The notes under the pieces are model-generated. The model did not search any database. It saw only the letters and a list, made by a program, of their open reading frames with translations, and was not told the origin of the DNA. The position numbers and the translations under genes were made by a program. Positions 16,433-24,406 of a stretch of 64,000 nt of DNA are shown piece by piece. Position 1 is the first letter of the stretch, and each line of letters starts with the position of its first letter. Source of the stretch: Aliiroseovarius sp. PrR006 (lineage in GTDB: Bacteria > Pseudomonadota > Alphaproteobacteria > Rhodobacterales > Rhodobacteraceae). The stretch is taken from assembly GCF_010500215.1 (NCBI RefSeq), contig NZ_JAAGOY010000007.1, positions 1 to 64,000 on the forward strand, written 5' to 3'.

Positions 16433-18460
16433 ATGACCCTGATGAAAGTCTCCAGCTTCGCGGCTGGTCAATGGATTGCACCGGGCGCCAATGCCCGCCC
16501 CATCGCCTCGGCCATCACCGGGCTGCCGCTTGCAGAAGCGGGCGGCGCGGATCTGGATATGCAGAAGATGATCGACTATGCGCGCAATGTGGGCGGCCCC
16601 GCCCTGCGCGAGATGGGCTTTCATGACCGCGCCAAGATGCTGAAGGCGTTGGCGATGCATCTGGGTCAGCATAAGCAGGAACTCTACGACCTCAGCTTTG
16701 ACACTGGCGCCACGCAGTCCGATCACATGATCGACATCGACGGCGGCGTCGGCACTGTGTTCGTCTTCGCCTCAAAGGGCCGTCGCGAGATGCCCGATGG
16801 TAAAGTCTATATCGACGGCGAAATCGAGCAGCTTTCGCGCAACGGCACCTTCCTTGGCATGCACATCGCGACCCCTCTGCAAGGTGTGGCTGTCCACATC
16901 AATGCGTTCAACTTCCCGGTTTGGGGGATGCTGGAGAAACTGGCCCCGACCCTGCTAGCCGGTGTACCCGCCATCGTAAAACCCGCGACGGCCACGTCCT
17001 ATGTGACCGAAGCCGCCGTGCGCATCATGCTGGACAGCGGTATCTTGCCCGAGGGCGCGTTGCAGCTGATCTCGGGCGGCACCGGCGACCTGCTGGACCG
17101 CCTTGGCCCGCAGGATATCGTCAGCTTCACTGGCTCGGCCCAAACCGCGTCGATGCTGCGCTCGAACCCGAACATCCTGAAGAACTCGGTACGGTTCGTG
17201 GCTGAACAGGACAGCCTGAATGCCTCCATTCTGGGCCCAGACGTGACCCCCGGCACGGCGGAATTTGACCTCTTTATCAAAGAGGTACATCGCGAGATGA
17301 CGACGAAAGCTGGTCAGAAATGTACCGCCATCCGCCGTATCATCGCGCCGGAAGCACAGGTTCAGAATGTGATCGAGGCCCTGTCTGCTCGTCTGGATAA
17401 AACCGTGATCGGCGACCCGCGTGCCGAAGGTGTGCGCATGGGTGCTTTGGTCTCGGCTGGACAGAAAACGGATGTGTTGCAGAAGGCCGCCGCGATCGGA
17501 TCGGAAAGCAAGATGGTCTATGGCAACCCCAATGACATCGATTTCGAAGGCGATGTTGACCCGGGCGCCTTCGTAAAGCCGATGCTGTTCCACTGCGAAA
17601 ACCCCGACACCGCGACCATCGTGCATGAATGCGAGGCCTTTGGCCCCGTCTCGACCATCATGGGTTACCGCGACATTGCTCACGCTATTGAGCTGGCCAA
17701 CAAGGGTGAAGGCTCGCTGGTCGCCTCGGTCATCACGGGGTCGGGCGACGTGGCCCGCGAGGTTGCCATGGGCGCAGGCGCCTTCCACGGGCGCCTCTAC
17801 TTCAACAACGCGACCTCTATGAAGGAATCGACAGGTCACGGTTCTCCGCTGCCGCACATGGTGCATGGCGGTCCGGGTCGTGCTGGCGGCGGCGAGGAAA
17901 TGGGCGGCGTGCGTGGCGTTCTGCATTACATGCAGCGGACCGCCATTCAAGGCAGCCCCGACATCCTGACCTCGATCGGCGGGCGTTGGGTGCCCGGTGC
18001 GACAGAAATCGAAGGTCCCGCCCACCCGTTCACCCGCAAATATGGTGAGCTGTCGATTGGCGAAACACTGCACACCAAATCGCGTGAAGTCACGTTGGCG
18101 GATATCGAGAAGTTCGCGCATTTCACCGGCGACACGTTCTATGCCCACATGGATAGCGAGGCCGCCAAGCGGAACCCGTTCTTCCCGGATCGCGTGGCGC
18201 ATGGCTATCTGCTGCTGTCCTTCGCCGCTGGCCTGTTCGTTGAACCCAACGAAGGCCCCGTACTGGCCAACACCGGCCTAGACAACCTACGTTTCATGAA
18301 ACCCGTCGAGGCCGGCGACAGCATGAAAGTGCGCTTGACCGTCAAAGCCAAAACCCGCAGGACAGACGAATACGGCGAAGTGCGCTGGCACGTCACCCTC
18401 GCCAATCAGGATGACGAACTGGTGGCAGAATACGAACTTCTGACGATGAACGCCTATTGA
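16433..18460 (+). CDS. paaZ: Bifunctional oxepin-CoA hydrolase / aldehyde dehydrogenase
   Basis: A 675-residue two-domain enzyme. Residues about 1-520 form an aldehyde dehydrogenase with Glu in RFVAEQDSLN and the catalytic Cys in AGQKCTAIRRI; HINAFNFPVWGMLEKLAPTL marks the cofactor region. Residues about 530-675 form a MaoC-like hot-dog hydratase (ADIEKFAHFTGDTFYAHMDS and RVAHGYLLLSFAAGLF). PaaZ opens the oxepin-CoA ring and oxidises the resulting semialdehyde to 3-oxo-5,6-dehydrosuberyl-CoA. Both activities look intact. The gene starts 35 bp after the paralogue at 15639, behind AGAGGACAGAGA. Confidence 0.95.
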   Translation: MTLMKVSSFAAGQWIAPGANARPIASAITGLPLAEAGGADLDMQKMIDYARNVGGPALREMGFHDRAKMLKALAMHLGQHKQELYDLSFDTGATQSDHMIDIDGGVGTVFVFASKGRREMPDGKVYIDGEIEQLSRNGTFLGMHIATPLQGVAVHINAFNFPVWGMLEKLAPTLLAGVPAIVKPATATSYVTEAAVRIMLDSGILPEGALQLISGGTGDLLDRLGPQDIVSFTGSAQTASMLRSNPNILKNSVRFVAEQDSLNASILGPDVTPGTAEFDLFIKEVHREMTTKAGQKCTAIRRIIAPEAQVQNVIEALSARLDKTVIGDPRAEGVRMGALVSAGQKTDVLQKAAAIGSESKMVYGNPNDIDFEGDVDPGAFVKPMLFHCENPDTATIVHECEAFGPVSTIMGYRDIAHAIELANKGEGSLVASVITGSGDVAREVAMGAGAFHGRLYFNNATSMKESTGHGSPLPHMVHGGPGRAGGGEEMGGVRGVLHYMQRTAIQGSPDILTSIGGRWVPGATEIEGPAHPFTRKYGELSIGETLHTKSREVTLADIEKFAHFTGDTFYAHMDSEAAKRNPFFPDRVAHGYLLLSFAAGLFVEPNEGPVLANTGLDNLRFMKPVEAGDSMKVRLTVKAKTRRTDEYGEVRWHVTLANQDDELVAEYELLTMNAY

Positions 18461-18467
18461 GGACGCA

Positions 18468-19259
18468 ATGACCCCGACCGACACGCTTCAGGACACTCTG
18501 GCGCATCTGCGCGACAGCAGTGATCTGCGCGTTTGGTCGGTGATCATTACCTTGATGGGGGATCTGACTGTTATGGGTACGCCAGATGCAGATGCGTCTG
18601 GCGTTTCCGGTCAGGCCTTGGGCAAGGTCATGGCTGCCCTTGGCATCCGCCCCGAAGCCACCCGTGTAGCGCTGCACCGTCTGCGCAAAGATGGCTGGAT
18701 CGAAAGCACGCGCCACGGGCGCCGGTCGGTCTACCACCTGACATCGGACGGTCTGGCGCAGACCAAGGCCGTAGCCGATCGCATCTATGGCCCCGCACGC
18801 GCCACGCCCGAGCAGTGGCATCTGTTGGTCCTCCCCCCGCAGGCCGAGGATGATGGCAGCTTTGACGCTCTGATTGCTGAGGGGTTCAGTGAACTTGTGC
18901 CCGGTGTGTTCCTTGGCACCTCTGCTCCGCAGGCCACGCCCGACGCACTGCATCTTTCTGACCCGAAAACAGAGCTGCCCAACTGGGTCATCGCAACACT
19001 GGCACCATCCAAGTTGCAAATGGATTCGGATCAGTTGCGAAAAACAATCTCGCAACTGCCAATTGGCACGTTGCACACCCTACCTGCGTTGGATCGTGCT
19101 GCGCTCCGACTGGTTTTGCTGCATGAATGGCGACGCATCGCATTGCGTTTGCCCGAACTTCCGGTCGAAGCAATCTGCCCTAATCTTCAAGTTCGTGCCC
19201 TAGTACAACAAGCACTGACCGCACTTGGACCTCTCCCCATTGAACAGCTGGCCCCGTAA
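18468..19259 (+). CDS. paaX: PaaX-family transcriptional regulator
   Basis: A 263-residue protein with an N-terminal winged helix (DLRVWSVIITLMGDLTV, then LGIRPEATRVALHRLRKDGW and STRHGRRSVYHLTSDGLAQT), a central PaaX domain and a C-terminal part (LLHEWRRIALRLPELP) typical of the family. PaaX is a repressor released by phenylacetyl-CoA. Here the gene is the last of the operon, 7 bp after paaZ, so it would control its own transcription. Likely sites are the dyads in 10678-10854. It is followed by a bidirectional terminator shared with rpoH. Confidence 0.92.
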   Translation: MTPTDTLQDTLAHLRDSSDLRVWSVIITLMGDLTVMGTPDADASGVSGQALGKVMAALGIRPEATRVALHRLRKDGWIESTRHGRRSVYHLTSDGLAQTKAVADRIYGPARATPEQWHLLVLPPQAEDDGSFDALIAEGFSELVPGVFLGTSAPQATPDALHLSDPKTELPNWVIATLAPSKLQMDSDQLRKTISQLPIGTLHTLPALDRAALRLVLLHEWRRIALRLPELPVEAICPNLQVRALVQQALTALGPLPIEQLAP

Positions 19260-19264
19260 ACAGA

Positions 19265-19302
19265 AACGGCCCCGCGCAGTTTGCACAGGGCCGTTCTTTC
19301 AT
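19265..19302. terminator. Bidirectional terminator between paaX and rpoH
   Basis: AACGGCCC (19265-19272) pairs with GGGCCGTT (19288-19295) around a 15-nt loop, followed by CTTTCATTT on the plus strand. The convergent genes paaX and rpoH end 5 and 19 bp away, so the hairpin can serve both. Confidence 0.75.
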
Positions 19303-19314
19303 TTGCAGTCTGGA

Positions 19315-20211
19315 TCAGGCGTGTTCTAGCAGGCCCTTCTCAGAAGCAAGCTCTTGCATACGCTTTTGCAGCTTCTCGAACGCACGAACCTCGATCTGGC
19401 GGATCCGTTCGCGGCTGACATCATAGACACCCGACAAATCTTCCAGCGTAACGGGTTTGTCCTTCAAGCGGCGCTGAGTCAGGATATCCTTCTCCCGGTC
19501 GTTCAAAACTTCCATGGCTTGCGCCATAAGCTCGCGACGGACATTCAACTCATCCGATTCAGCGTAGTCGCCCGCTTGGTCGGCATCTTCATCTTCCAGC
19601 CAGTCCTGCCACTGCATCGCGCCTTCACCATCGTTCGAGACGGTCGCATTCAGCGACGCATCCCCGCCCGACAGGCGACGGTTCATGGAAATCACTTCGT
19701 CCTCGGTCACGTTAAGGTCATTGGCAATTCTCTGAACGTTCTCGGGACGCAAGTCACCTTCTTCCAGCGCACCAATGCGCGCCTTCGCTTTACGCAGGTT
19801 GAAGAACAGCTTCTTCTGAGCCGAGGTCGTGCCCAGCTTCACCAGCGACCACGAACGCAGGATGTATTCCTGAATCGAAGCACGGATCCACCACATAGCA
19901 TAGGTCGCCAAACGGAAGCCCTTTTCGGGATCAAAGCGTTTCACGGCTTGCATCAGGCCCACATTGGCCTCGGAAATCACCTCGGCCTGCGGCAGACCAT
20001 AGCCGCGATAACCCATGGCGATCTTGGCAGCCAGACGCAGGTGCGAGTTCACCATCTGGTGCGCCGCATCACGGTCTTCATGATCCGCCCAGCGTTTGGC
20101 CAGCATATATTCCTGTTCCGGCTCCAGCATCGGGAACTTCCGAATTTCCTGAAGATAGCGATTCAAACCGCCTTCTGGCGTCGGGGCCGGCAAATTTTTG
20201 TAGTTGCTCAT
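19315..20211 (-). CDS. rpoH: RNA polymerase heat-shock sigma factor sigma-32
   Basis: A 298-residue group 3 sigma factor. Region 2 contains HQMVNSHLRLAAKIAMGYRG, FDPEKGFRLATYAMWWIRAS and the RpoH box QKKLFFNLRKAK, which is diagnostic for sigma-32. Region 4.2 is VTLEDLSGVYDVSRERIRQI. The N-terminal YKNLPAPTPEGGLNRYLQEI is the usual alphaproteobacterial form. It directs heat-shock and, in Rhodobacterales, part of the singlet-oxygen response; some members of the order have two rpoH genes, and which copy this is cannot be told. AGGAGA precedes the start. A short hairpin lies in the 5' leader at 20248-20273. Confidence 0.96.
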   Translation of the reverse strand: MSNYKNLPAPTPEGGLNRYLQEIRKFPMLEPEQEYMLAKRWADHEDRDAAHQMVNSHLRLAAKIAMGYRGYGLPQAEVISEANVGLMQAVKRFDPEKGFRLATYAMWWIRASIQEYILRSWSLVKLGTTSAQKKLFFNLRKAKARIGALEEGDLRPENVQRIANDLNVTEDEVISMNRRLSGGDASLNATVSNDGEGAMQWQDWLEDEDADQAGDYAESDELNVRRELMAQAMEVLNDREKDILTQRRLKDKPVTLEDLSGVYDVSRERIRQIEVRAFEKLQKRMQELASEKGLLEHA

Positions 20212-20247
20212 CGTTGCAAACTTCTCCTGTCCGCTTCCCTCATGTTT

Positions 20248-20273
20248 AAGGGCTTAACATCGAGATAAGCCTT
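20248..20273 (-). promoter_or_regulatory. Hairpin in the rpoH 5' leader
   Basis: On the plus strand AAGGGCTTA (20248-20256) and TAAGCCTT (20266-20273) are inverted with one unpaired base, about 37 nt upstream of the rpoH start. In the rpoH mRNA this would fold as a modest stem-loop. rpoH leaders often carry structured control elements; whether this one responds to temperature is unknown. Confidence 0.35.
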
Positions 20274-20393
20274 ACAACACGGTTTTCAAGAGGGTGTCGT
20301 CATCTTTCGTTATCAGAGTATGAACCTCTGCACCCAATTGTAAGAGGATGACACATTGCCTCACGGCTTCGTGCAGAAAGTTGCAAATGCAAA

Positions 20394-21842
20394 TTACAGT
20401 AGCGGCGCCATCATTCCGACAGTGTTGATCAGAACCCGTCTGCTAATGGACCAGCTTTCCACCTTCTTGCGCGACACCGGCAGAGAGGCGTTCAGAAACA
20501 GCTCTTGTTTGTCGACGATTGCGCCGACAGTGACCGGATCCGCCAGCATCATGCTGTTTTCATAGTTCAAATCGAAACTGCGCCGATCCAGATTGGGCGA
20601 GCCGACAAGCGCCGCCTGCCTGTCCACGGTCAGGATTTTCGCATGCAAAAGGCCCGGCTGAAACTCGTGGATTTCGACCCCGGCCTTCAAAAGCGCGCGG
20701 TAGAAGCTGCGTGAGGCAAAACCGACGAAATGGCTGTCATTATTGGCCGGCACGTTCAGCCGCACCCGCACGCCCCGCACGGCGGTGGCGCAGATCTGCT
20801 GCTGCAGGGCTTCTGACGGCACATAGTAAGGCGTGGTGATCACCACCTCCTCCTGCGCCGAGGCCAGTAGCATCTGCGCCATATCCGGCACACCCTGCAC
20901 GCTGATATTCGGGCCCGTTCCGGCAACAACGGCTGGGAACCCGCCTTCTGGCACCGGGGTCTCGCGCTGCAGTATCGACGAAATGTCCGCCCCGCCATTC
21001 ACCATCCAATCCGAAACGAACAGCCGCTGCGACTGCCATGCCACCGGCCCCGTGATGCGCATCATGATATCGACCCACGGCGCAAATTTCTTCTTCACCA
21101 GAAACGCCGCGTCGGCACAGTTCTGACTGCCCACATACGTCGTATCGTGGTCAATCACGATGATCTTGCGGTGGTTACGGATATCAAGACGACGGAAAAA
21201 GGCGGCGAACAAGGCGAACCGGAAGGCAAAGGCCACGACAGTCTCGACACCAGCCTCTTTCATTTTCCTCCACAGCGGATCCGCTAACAGTCCACGCGAC
21301 CCAAGCCCATCAACAATGACTCGACAGGTCACACCGCGCGCAGCGGCCCGCATCAAGGCCTCTGCCACGCGGGTGCCATTTTGATCGGTTAACCAGATAT
21401 AGAACAGTAAATGTACGTGATCGCGGGCGGCATCAATGTCTGCAACCAACCAATCAATACTTTCGTTGCTGTCTGCAGTTACCTTTGCGTCATTGCCCGC
21501 CACCGGCTGAAACCCATTGACCGACGCCGCCCGCGCGAAAGATTGGCGATACAGTAACAGCAGCTCGGGCGGGAGCAGTTCCCCTTGTGGTCGCTTTGGC
21601 AGTTCGCGCCGCAAGTCCTTGAGTTTCTTATCTGATCTACGATCTGAACTTGTATCCCCAAGAAAGAAATAGGCGATGATACCAACAAGCGGAAGCGACA
21701 TGATCACGACGACCCAAGCCAGCCTTGACGCTGCCGAGCGATGCTCGCGCGTGACCGCACGGGCGATGGTTGCGATGTCCAGAAGCACCAGCAGGACAGC
21801 CCACGTGCTGCCCCAGGTCGCCGCCCAGGAAATCTCGAACAT
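20394..21842 (-). CDS. cls: Cardiolipin synthase
   Basis: A 482-residue phospholipase-D-superfamily protein. Two N-terminal membrane helices (TWAVLLVLLDIATIA and WVVVIMSLPLVGIIAYFFLG) are followed by two HKD motifs: HRKIIVIDHDTTYVGSQN and HAKILTVDRQAALVGSPNLD. This layout is that of bacterial Cls, which joins two phosphatidylglycerol molecules to form cardiolipin in the inner membrane. It starts 32 bp after the rluD-like gene on the same strand, so the two may be cotranscribed. The catalytic residues appear complete. Confidence 0.93.
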   Translation of the reverse strand: MFEISWAATWGSTWAVLLVLLDIATIARAVTREHRSAASRLAWVVVIMSLPLVGIIAYFFLGDTSSDRRSDKKLKDLRRELPKRPQGELLPPELLLLYRQSFARAASVNGFQPVAGNDAKVTADSNESIDWLVADIDAARDHVHLLFYIWLTDQNGTRVAEALMRAAARGVTCRVIVDGLGSRGLLADPLWRKMKEAGVETVVAFAFRFALFAAFFRRLDIRNHRKIIVIDHDTTYVGSQNCADAAFLVKKKFAPWVDIMMRITGPVAWQSQRLFVSDWMVNGGADISSILQRETPVPEGGFPAVVAGTGPNISVQGVPDMAQMLLASAQEEVVITTPYYVPSEALQQQICATAVRGVRVRLNVPANNDSHFVGFASRSFYRALLKAGVEIHEFQPGLLHAKILTVDRQAALVGSPNLDRRSFDLNYENSMMLADPVTVGAIVDKQELFLNASLPVSRKKVESWSISRRVLINTVGMMAPLL

Positions 21843-21874
21843 GCTCGCCTTACCTCTTACGCAGCGCGCGAGGA

Positions 21875-22909
21875 TTAGCCCGCGCGCAGGGTTTCGATTA
21901 AGGCCAGCATATCGTCTGGGATTGGCGCTTCAAAGCTGAGTTTTTCGCCCGAGACCGGATGCACGAAGCCCAACGTCGCGGCGTGGAGCGCCTGGCGCGG
22001 GAAGGCGCGTGCGGCCTCGACCGCCTCGGGGCCTACCACTTTCACGTTCAGCTTACGCCGCCCGCCATAGGTGGGGTCTCCGATCAACCCATGTCCGGCA
22101 TGGGACATGTGTACACGAATCTGGTGGGTCCGCCCGGTTTCCAGCCAGCATTCGATCAAAGCCGCCTGTGCGGGGGTGCCGAAGCTTTCCAAAATCCGCG
22201 CCCGCGTTACCGCATGACGCCCCCCCGAAAACAGCACCGCCTGTCTTTGACGATCTGTCTTGTGGCGCGCCAGTTGGGTGGTGATTTTCAGGATATTGCC
22301 CTTCTCAAAGCTCGTCCCTTTGATGCCGCCCAAACGCGGATCCGCCTGATCCGGCGCGCCGTGGGTGACAGCCAAGTAGTGCCGCTCGGCCGAGTGTGCT
22401 TCGAACTGCTTGGCCAACCCGTGATGCGCCGCATCGGATTTGGCGACCACCAGCAGGCCTGAAGTATCCTTGTCGATCCGATGCACGATGCCGGGGCGCT
22501 TTTCGCCGCCCACACCGGACAGGTTGCCGCCAAAGTGATGCAGCAGCGCGTTGACCAGCGTACCCGTTGGCGTACCCGGCGCAGGATGCACCACCATGCC
22601 CGCAGGCTTGTTCACCACGATCAGATCATCGTCTTCGTAAACGATATCCAGCGGAATATCTTCGGGGCCGATATGGCTTTCATTAGCCTCGGGCACGCGG
22701 ATCTCCAGCTCATCCCCTTCTGCCAGTTTTCCACGCGGATCATCCATCACCTGCCCACCCATCGTGACCGCGCCTTCAGCGATCAGTTTGGCCAAACGGG
22801 ACCGTGACAGGTTTGCTTCCTCTGGCACATCGCGCGCAATCGCCTTATCAAGGCGCTTGGGCGGGTTCTCGGCTATGATGACCCGGACAATCCGGTGCGA
22901 GGTAGACAT
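21875..22909 (-). CDS. rluD: RluD-type 23S rRNA pseudouridine synthase
   Basis: A 344-residue RluA-family enzyme. An S4 RNA-binding domain (RLDKAIARDVPEEANLSRSR onward) is followed by the catalytic domain with the nucleophilic Asp in IVHRIDKDTSGLLVVAKSD, and by LETGRTHQIRVHMSHAGHGL. RluD makes pseudouridines in helix 69 of 23S rRNA. The start MSTSHRIVRV at 22909 is chosen because the S4 domain then begins at the usual place. Its start codon overlaps by two bases the start codon of the divergent gene at 22908. The RluD rather than RluC label is likely from the S4 domain and length but not certain. Confidence 0.88.
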   Translation of the reverse strand: MSTSHRIVRVIIAENPPKRLDKAIARDVPEEANLSRSRLAKLIAEGAVTMGGQVMDDPRGKLAEGDELEIRVPEANESHIGPEDIPLDIVYEDDDLIVVNKPAGMVVHPAPGTPTGTLVNALLHHFGGNLSGVGGEKRPGIVHRIDKDTSGLLVVAKSDAAHHGLAKQFEAHSAERHYLAVTHGAPDQADPRLGGIKGTSFEKGNILKITTQLARHKTDRQRQAVLFSGGRHAVTRARILESFGTPAQAALIECWLETGRTHQIRVHMSHAGHGLIGDPTYGGRRKLNVKVVGPEAVEAARAFPRQALHAATLGFVHPVSGEKLSFEAPIPDDMLALIETLRAG

Positions 22910-23237
22910 GGACAAAACTCCTGAACAGGAACTGGACGCAGCCCTAGAGGACAGCGTGGGCCTTGGCACCGTGCGCTATCTGAAAACGATTGTCACGGCA
23001 ATGACGGTGGCAACGATTCTGGGAATGATCGTGCTGATCACGGTTGTGGTGATGCGATTCTCTCAGACCTCGCCCACTGCGAACACTCTGCCCTTACCAG
23101 ATCAAATCACCTTGCCCGAGGGTGTGACGGCCGAGACCGTCACATTGGGGCGCGACTGGATCGGTGTCGTATCGGGTGATGAAATACTGATCTACGAGAC
23201 AGACGGACAGCTACGAAAACGCATCAACCTGCGCTAA
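22908..23237 (+). CDS. Small single-pass membrane protein (probably DUF6476)
   Basis: A 109-residue protein with an acidic N-terminus (DKTPEQELDAALEDSVGLG), one strong membrane helix (MTVATILGMIVLITVVVM, residues about 33-50) and a C-terminal domain of about 55 residues (LPEGVTAETVTLGRDWIGVV, ending LIYETDGQLRKRINL). The C-terminal part is probably periplasmic. It matches what I remember of DUF6476, a Rhodobacterales family found next to rluD. Function is unknown. It is divergent from the pseudouridine synthase with overlapping start codons, so the ribosome binding site of each gene lies inside the other gene. Confidence 0.78.
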   Translation: MDKTPEQELDAALEDSVGLGTVRYLKTIVTAMTVATILGMIVLITVVVMRFSQTSPTANTLPLPDQITLPEGVTAETVTLGRDWIGVVSGDEILIYETDGQLRKRINLR

Positions 23238-23263
23238 CCTATTCGCATTCTCTTAAGGGGGGA

Positions 23264-23340
23264 TGGTACCGACACCCCGGCTCGAACGGGGGACCTCTTG
23301 ATCCACAATCAAGCGCTCTAACCTACTGAGCTATGTCGGC
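23264..23340 (-). tRNA. tRNA-His (anticodon GTG), without encoded G-1
   Basis: The reverse complement folds as a tRNA with acceptor strands GCCGACA and TGTCGGT, discriminator A73 and encoded CCA. The anticodon loop TTGTGGA holds GTG. The base before G1 is T, and pair 1:72 is G:U. Most bacteria encode G-1 opposite C73 in tRNA-His. A73 without G-1 is the known variant of a group of alphaproteobacteria with an altered histidyl-tRNA synthetase. Confidence 0.95.
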
Positions 23341-23446
23341 ACGCTGGATGCGTTTACCCCCACCCGCGGGGCTTTGCAAGAGGTCGCGGGTTGAAAAATG
23401 CACGAAAGCGCACTAACCCGATCAGAAGAAATTCAGGAGGCCACAC

Positions 23447-23653
23447 ATGGGCATCAACGACGAAAGTGACATCGACGCAAACCTGCAGATCGGGCCGACC
23501 TCGATTGGGATGGTGCGCCTTTATGTTGAAGGTGGCGGTGTGGAACTGCCAATGGATTTCGAACCGGAAGAGGCCGAAGAAATCGCGGAAGAGCTGTTGA
23601 CCGCGGCCAAACAAGCCCGCGCATTGGCCGACAGTGCCAAGTCGAAAAAGTAA
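23447..23653 (+). CDS. Small acidic conserved protein (probably DUF6324)
   Basis: A 68-residue protein: GINDESDIDANLQIGPTSIG, then MVRLYVEGGGVELPMDFEPE, then an acidic helix and a lysine-containing tail. AGGAGG precedes the ATG at the proper distance, which supports real translation. It resembles small Rhodobacterales proteins grouped as DUF6324, whose function is unknown. It has no membrane helix, signal or cysteine. It lies between tRNA-His and the convergent mmcB. Confidence 0.72.
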   Translation: MGINDESDIDANLQIGPTSIGMVRLYVEGGGVELPMDFEPEEAEEIAEELLTAAKQARALADSAKSKK

Positions 23654-23659
23654 CGCTTT

Positions 23660-24118
23660 CTAGACGTTGACCAATGCCGCCACGCCGGGGTCGCGAAACC
23701 CTTGCAACCGGCGCGCGGCATGGGTGGCAAATTTCTGCGCCATTACCTTGCGCCGGGCCGGTGCCAATCTGTCTTCCGGCCCCATGCGCAAAATCTCGGC
23801 ATCATAGCTGTCTGCAATGATCAGCCCGGTGTCGTCCGGCAACAGCTCAGTTGGAAAATCGGAATCAACGGCCCAGAAATAGCGGTCGCACCATTCCAGA
23901 TAGCCCTGCCATTTACTATCGGACGTGAAATCCACGCGCGAGGATTTGCATTCGATCACCCAAATCTCGCCCTTCGGGCCCAAGGCCATCACATCGACCC
24001 GCAGCCCGCGTGTGGGTACCAGCTCTTCGACCGTGACGAAGCCGTGGCTCAGCATGTGGCGACACACGCCGCGCGCCAGTAATTGTCCAGGCATCAAGGT
24101 TTGGTCAGATAGCGCCAT
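23660..24118 (-). CDS. mmcB: MmcB-family DNA repair protein
   Basis: A 152-residue protein with a restriction-endonuclease-like core. Asp in GLRVDVMALG and the ExK motif in WVIECKSSRVDFTSDSKWQG form the PD-(D/E)xK pattern, followed by YLEWCDRYFWAVDSDFPTEL. The family is named for Caulobacter MmcB, needed for tolerance of mitomycin C damage. Catalytic residues are present, so nuclease activity is possible. An in-frame start at 24145 would add nine residues (MFMKCSIGF); the ATG at 24118 gives the more typical N-terminus but has no clear ribosome site. It converges with the small gene at 23447. Confidence 0.82.
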   Translation of the reverse strand: MALSDQTLMPGQLLARGVCRHMLSHGFVTVEELVPTRGLRVDVMALGPKGEIWVIECKSSRVDFTSDSKWQGYLEWCDRYFWAVDSDFPTELLPDDTGLIIADSYDAEILRMGPEDRLAPARRKVMAQKFATHAARRLQGFRDPGVAALVNV

Positions 24119-24149
24119 AAAGCCAATCGAACATTTCATGAACAAATTG

Positions 24150-24406
24150 TCAATGGACCGTACAGAATCGCGCGCACCCTTGCGCCCGGCACGCCGTGCG
24201 CCTATCTAGACGAAGGCGGCTTCTGCCCTTCGCGTCACATGCGGGTAAAATTCCGGTGGCCTTAAGCAATTCCGAGGGAGCTGGCTCTGTTTGGGCCGTG
24301 GTCCACTTACCCGGCGCCCACCTGTATATACAGGTCCTCGGGAATTCAGACCCCGACGGTCGCGGTGGGGCCGCCACTTTCCACTGCAAATCAGCGCGAG
24401 CGCGCT
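24150..24406. other. Gene-free stretch with strong secondary structure; possible RNA gene
   Basis: No convincing coding frame lies between mmcB and coaD, but the DNA is full of pairing segments. A hairpin GACGAAGG/CCTTCGCGTC is at 24211-24235. A long-range stem AATTCCGAGG (24268-24277) with CCTCGGGAATT (24336-24346, one bulge) encloses a GGGC/GCCC pairing (24293-24319) and the perfect 16-bp palindrome ACCTGTATATACAGGT (24320-24335). Together they could form a three-way-junction-like fold. Neither strand nor identity is known. Confidence 0.4.

Noticed and set aside
19354-20268. Plus-strand frame of 304 codons over rpoH
   Set aside because: Purely antisense to rpoH, whose sigma-32 motifs are unmistakable.
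24320-24335. LexA (SOS) box near mmcB
   Set aside because: The spacer of the CTGT/ACAG core is 4 bp instead of 8, and alphaproteobacterial LexA recognises GTTC-N7-GTTC. The palindrome is kept only as an unexplained site.
24150-24406. 6S RNA, SRP RNA or tmRNA gene
   Set aside because: Some short matches to 6S RNA by eye are not enough; the SRP GGAAG loop and the tmRNA tRNA-like domain and tag are missing.
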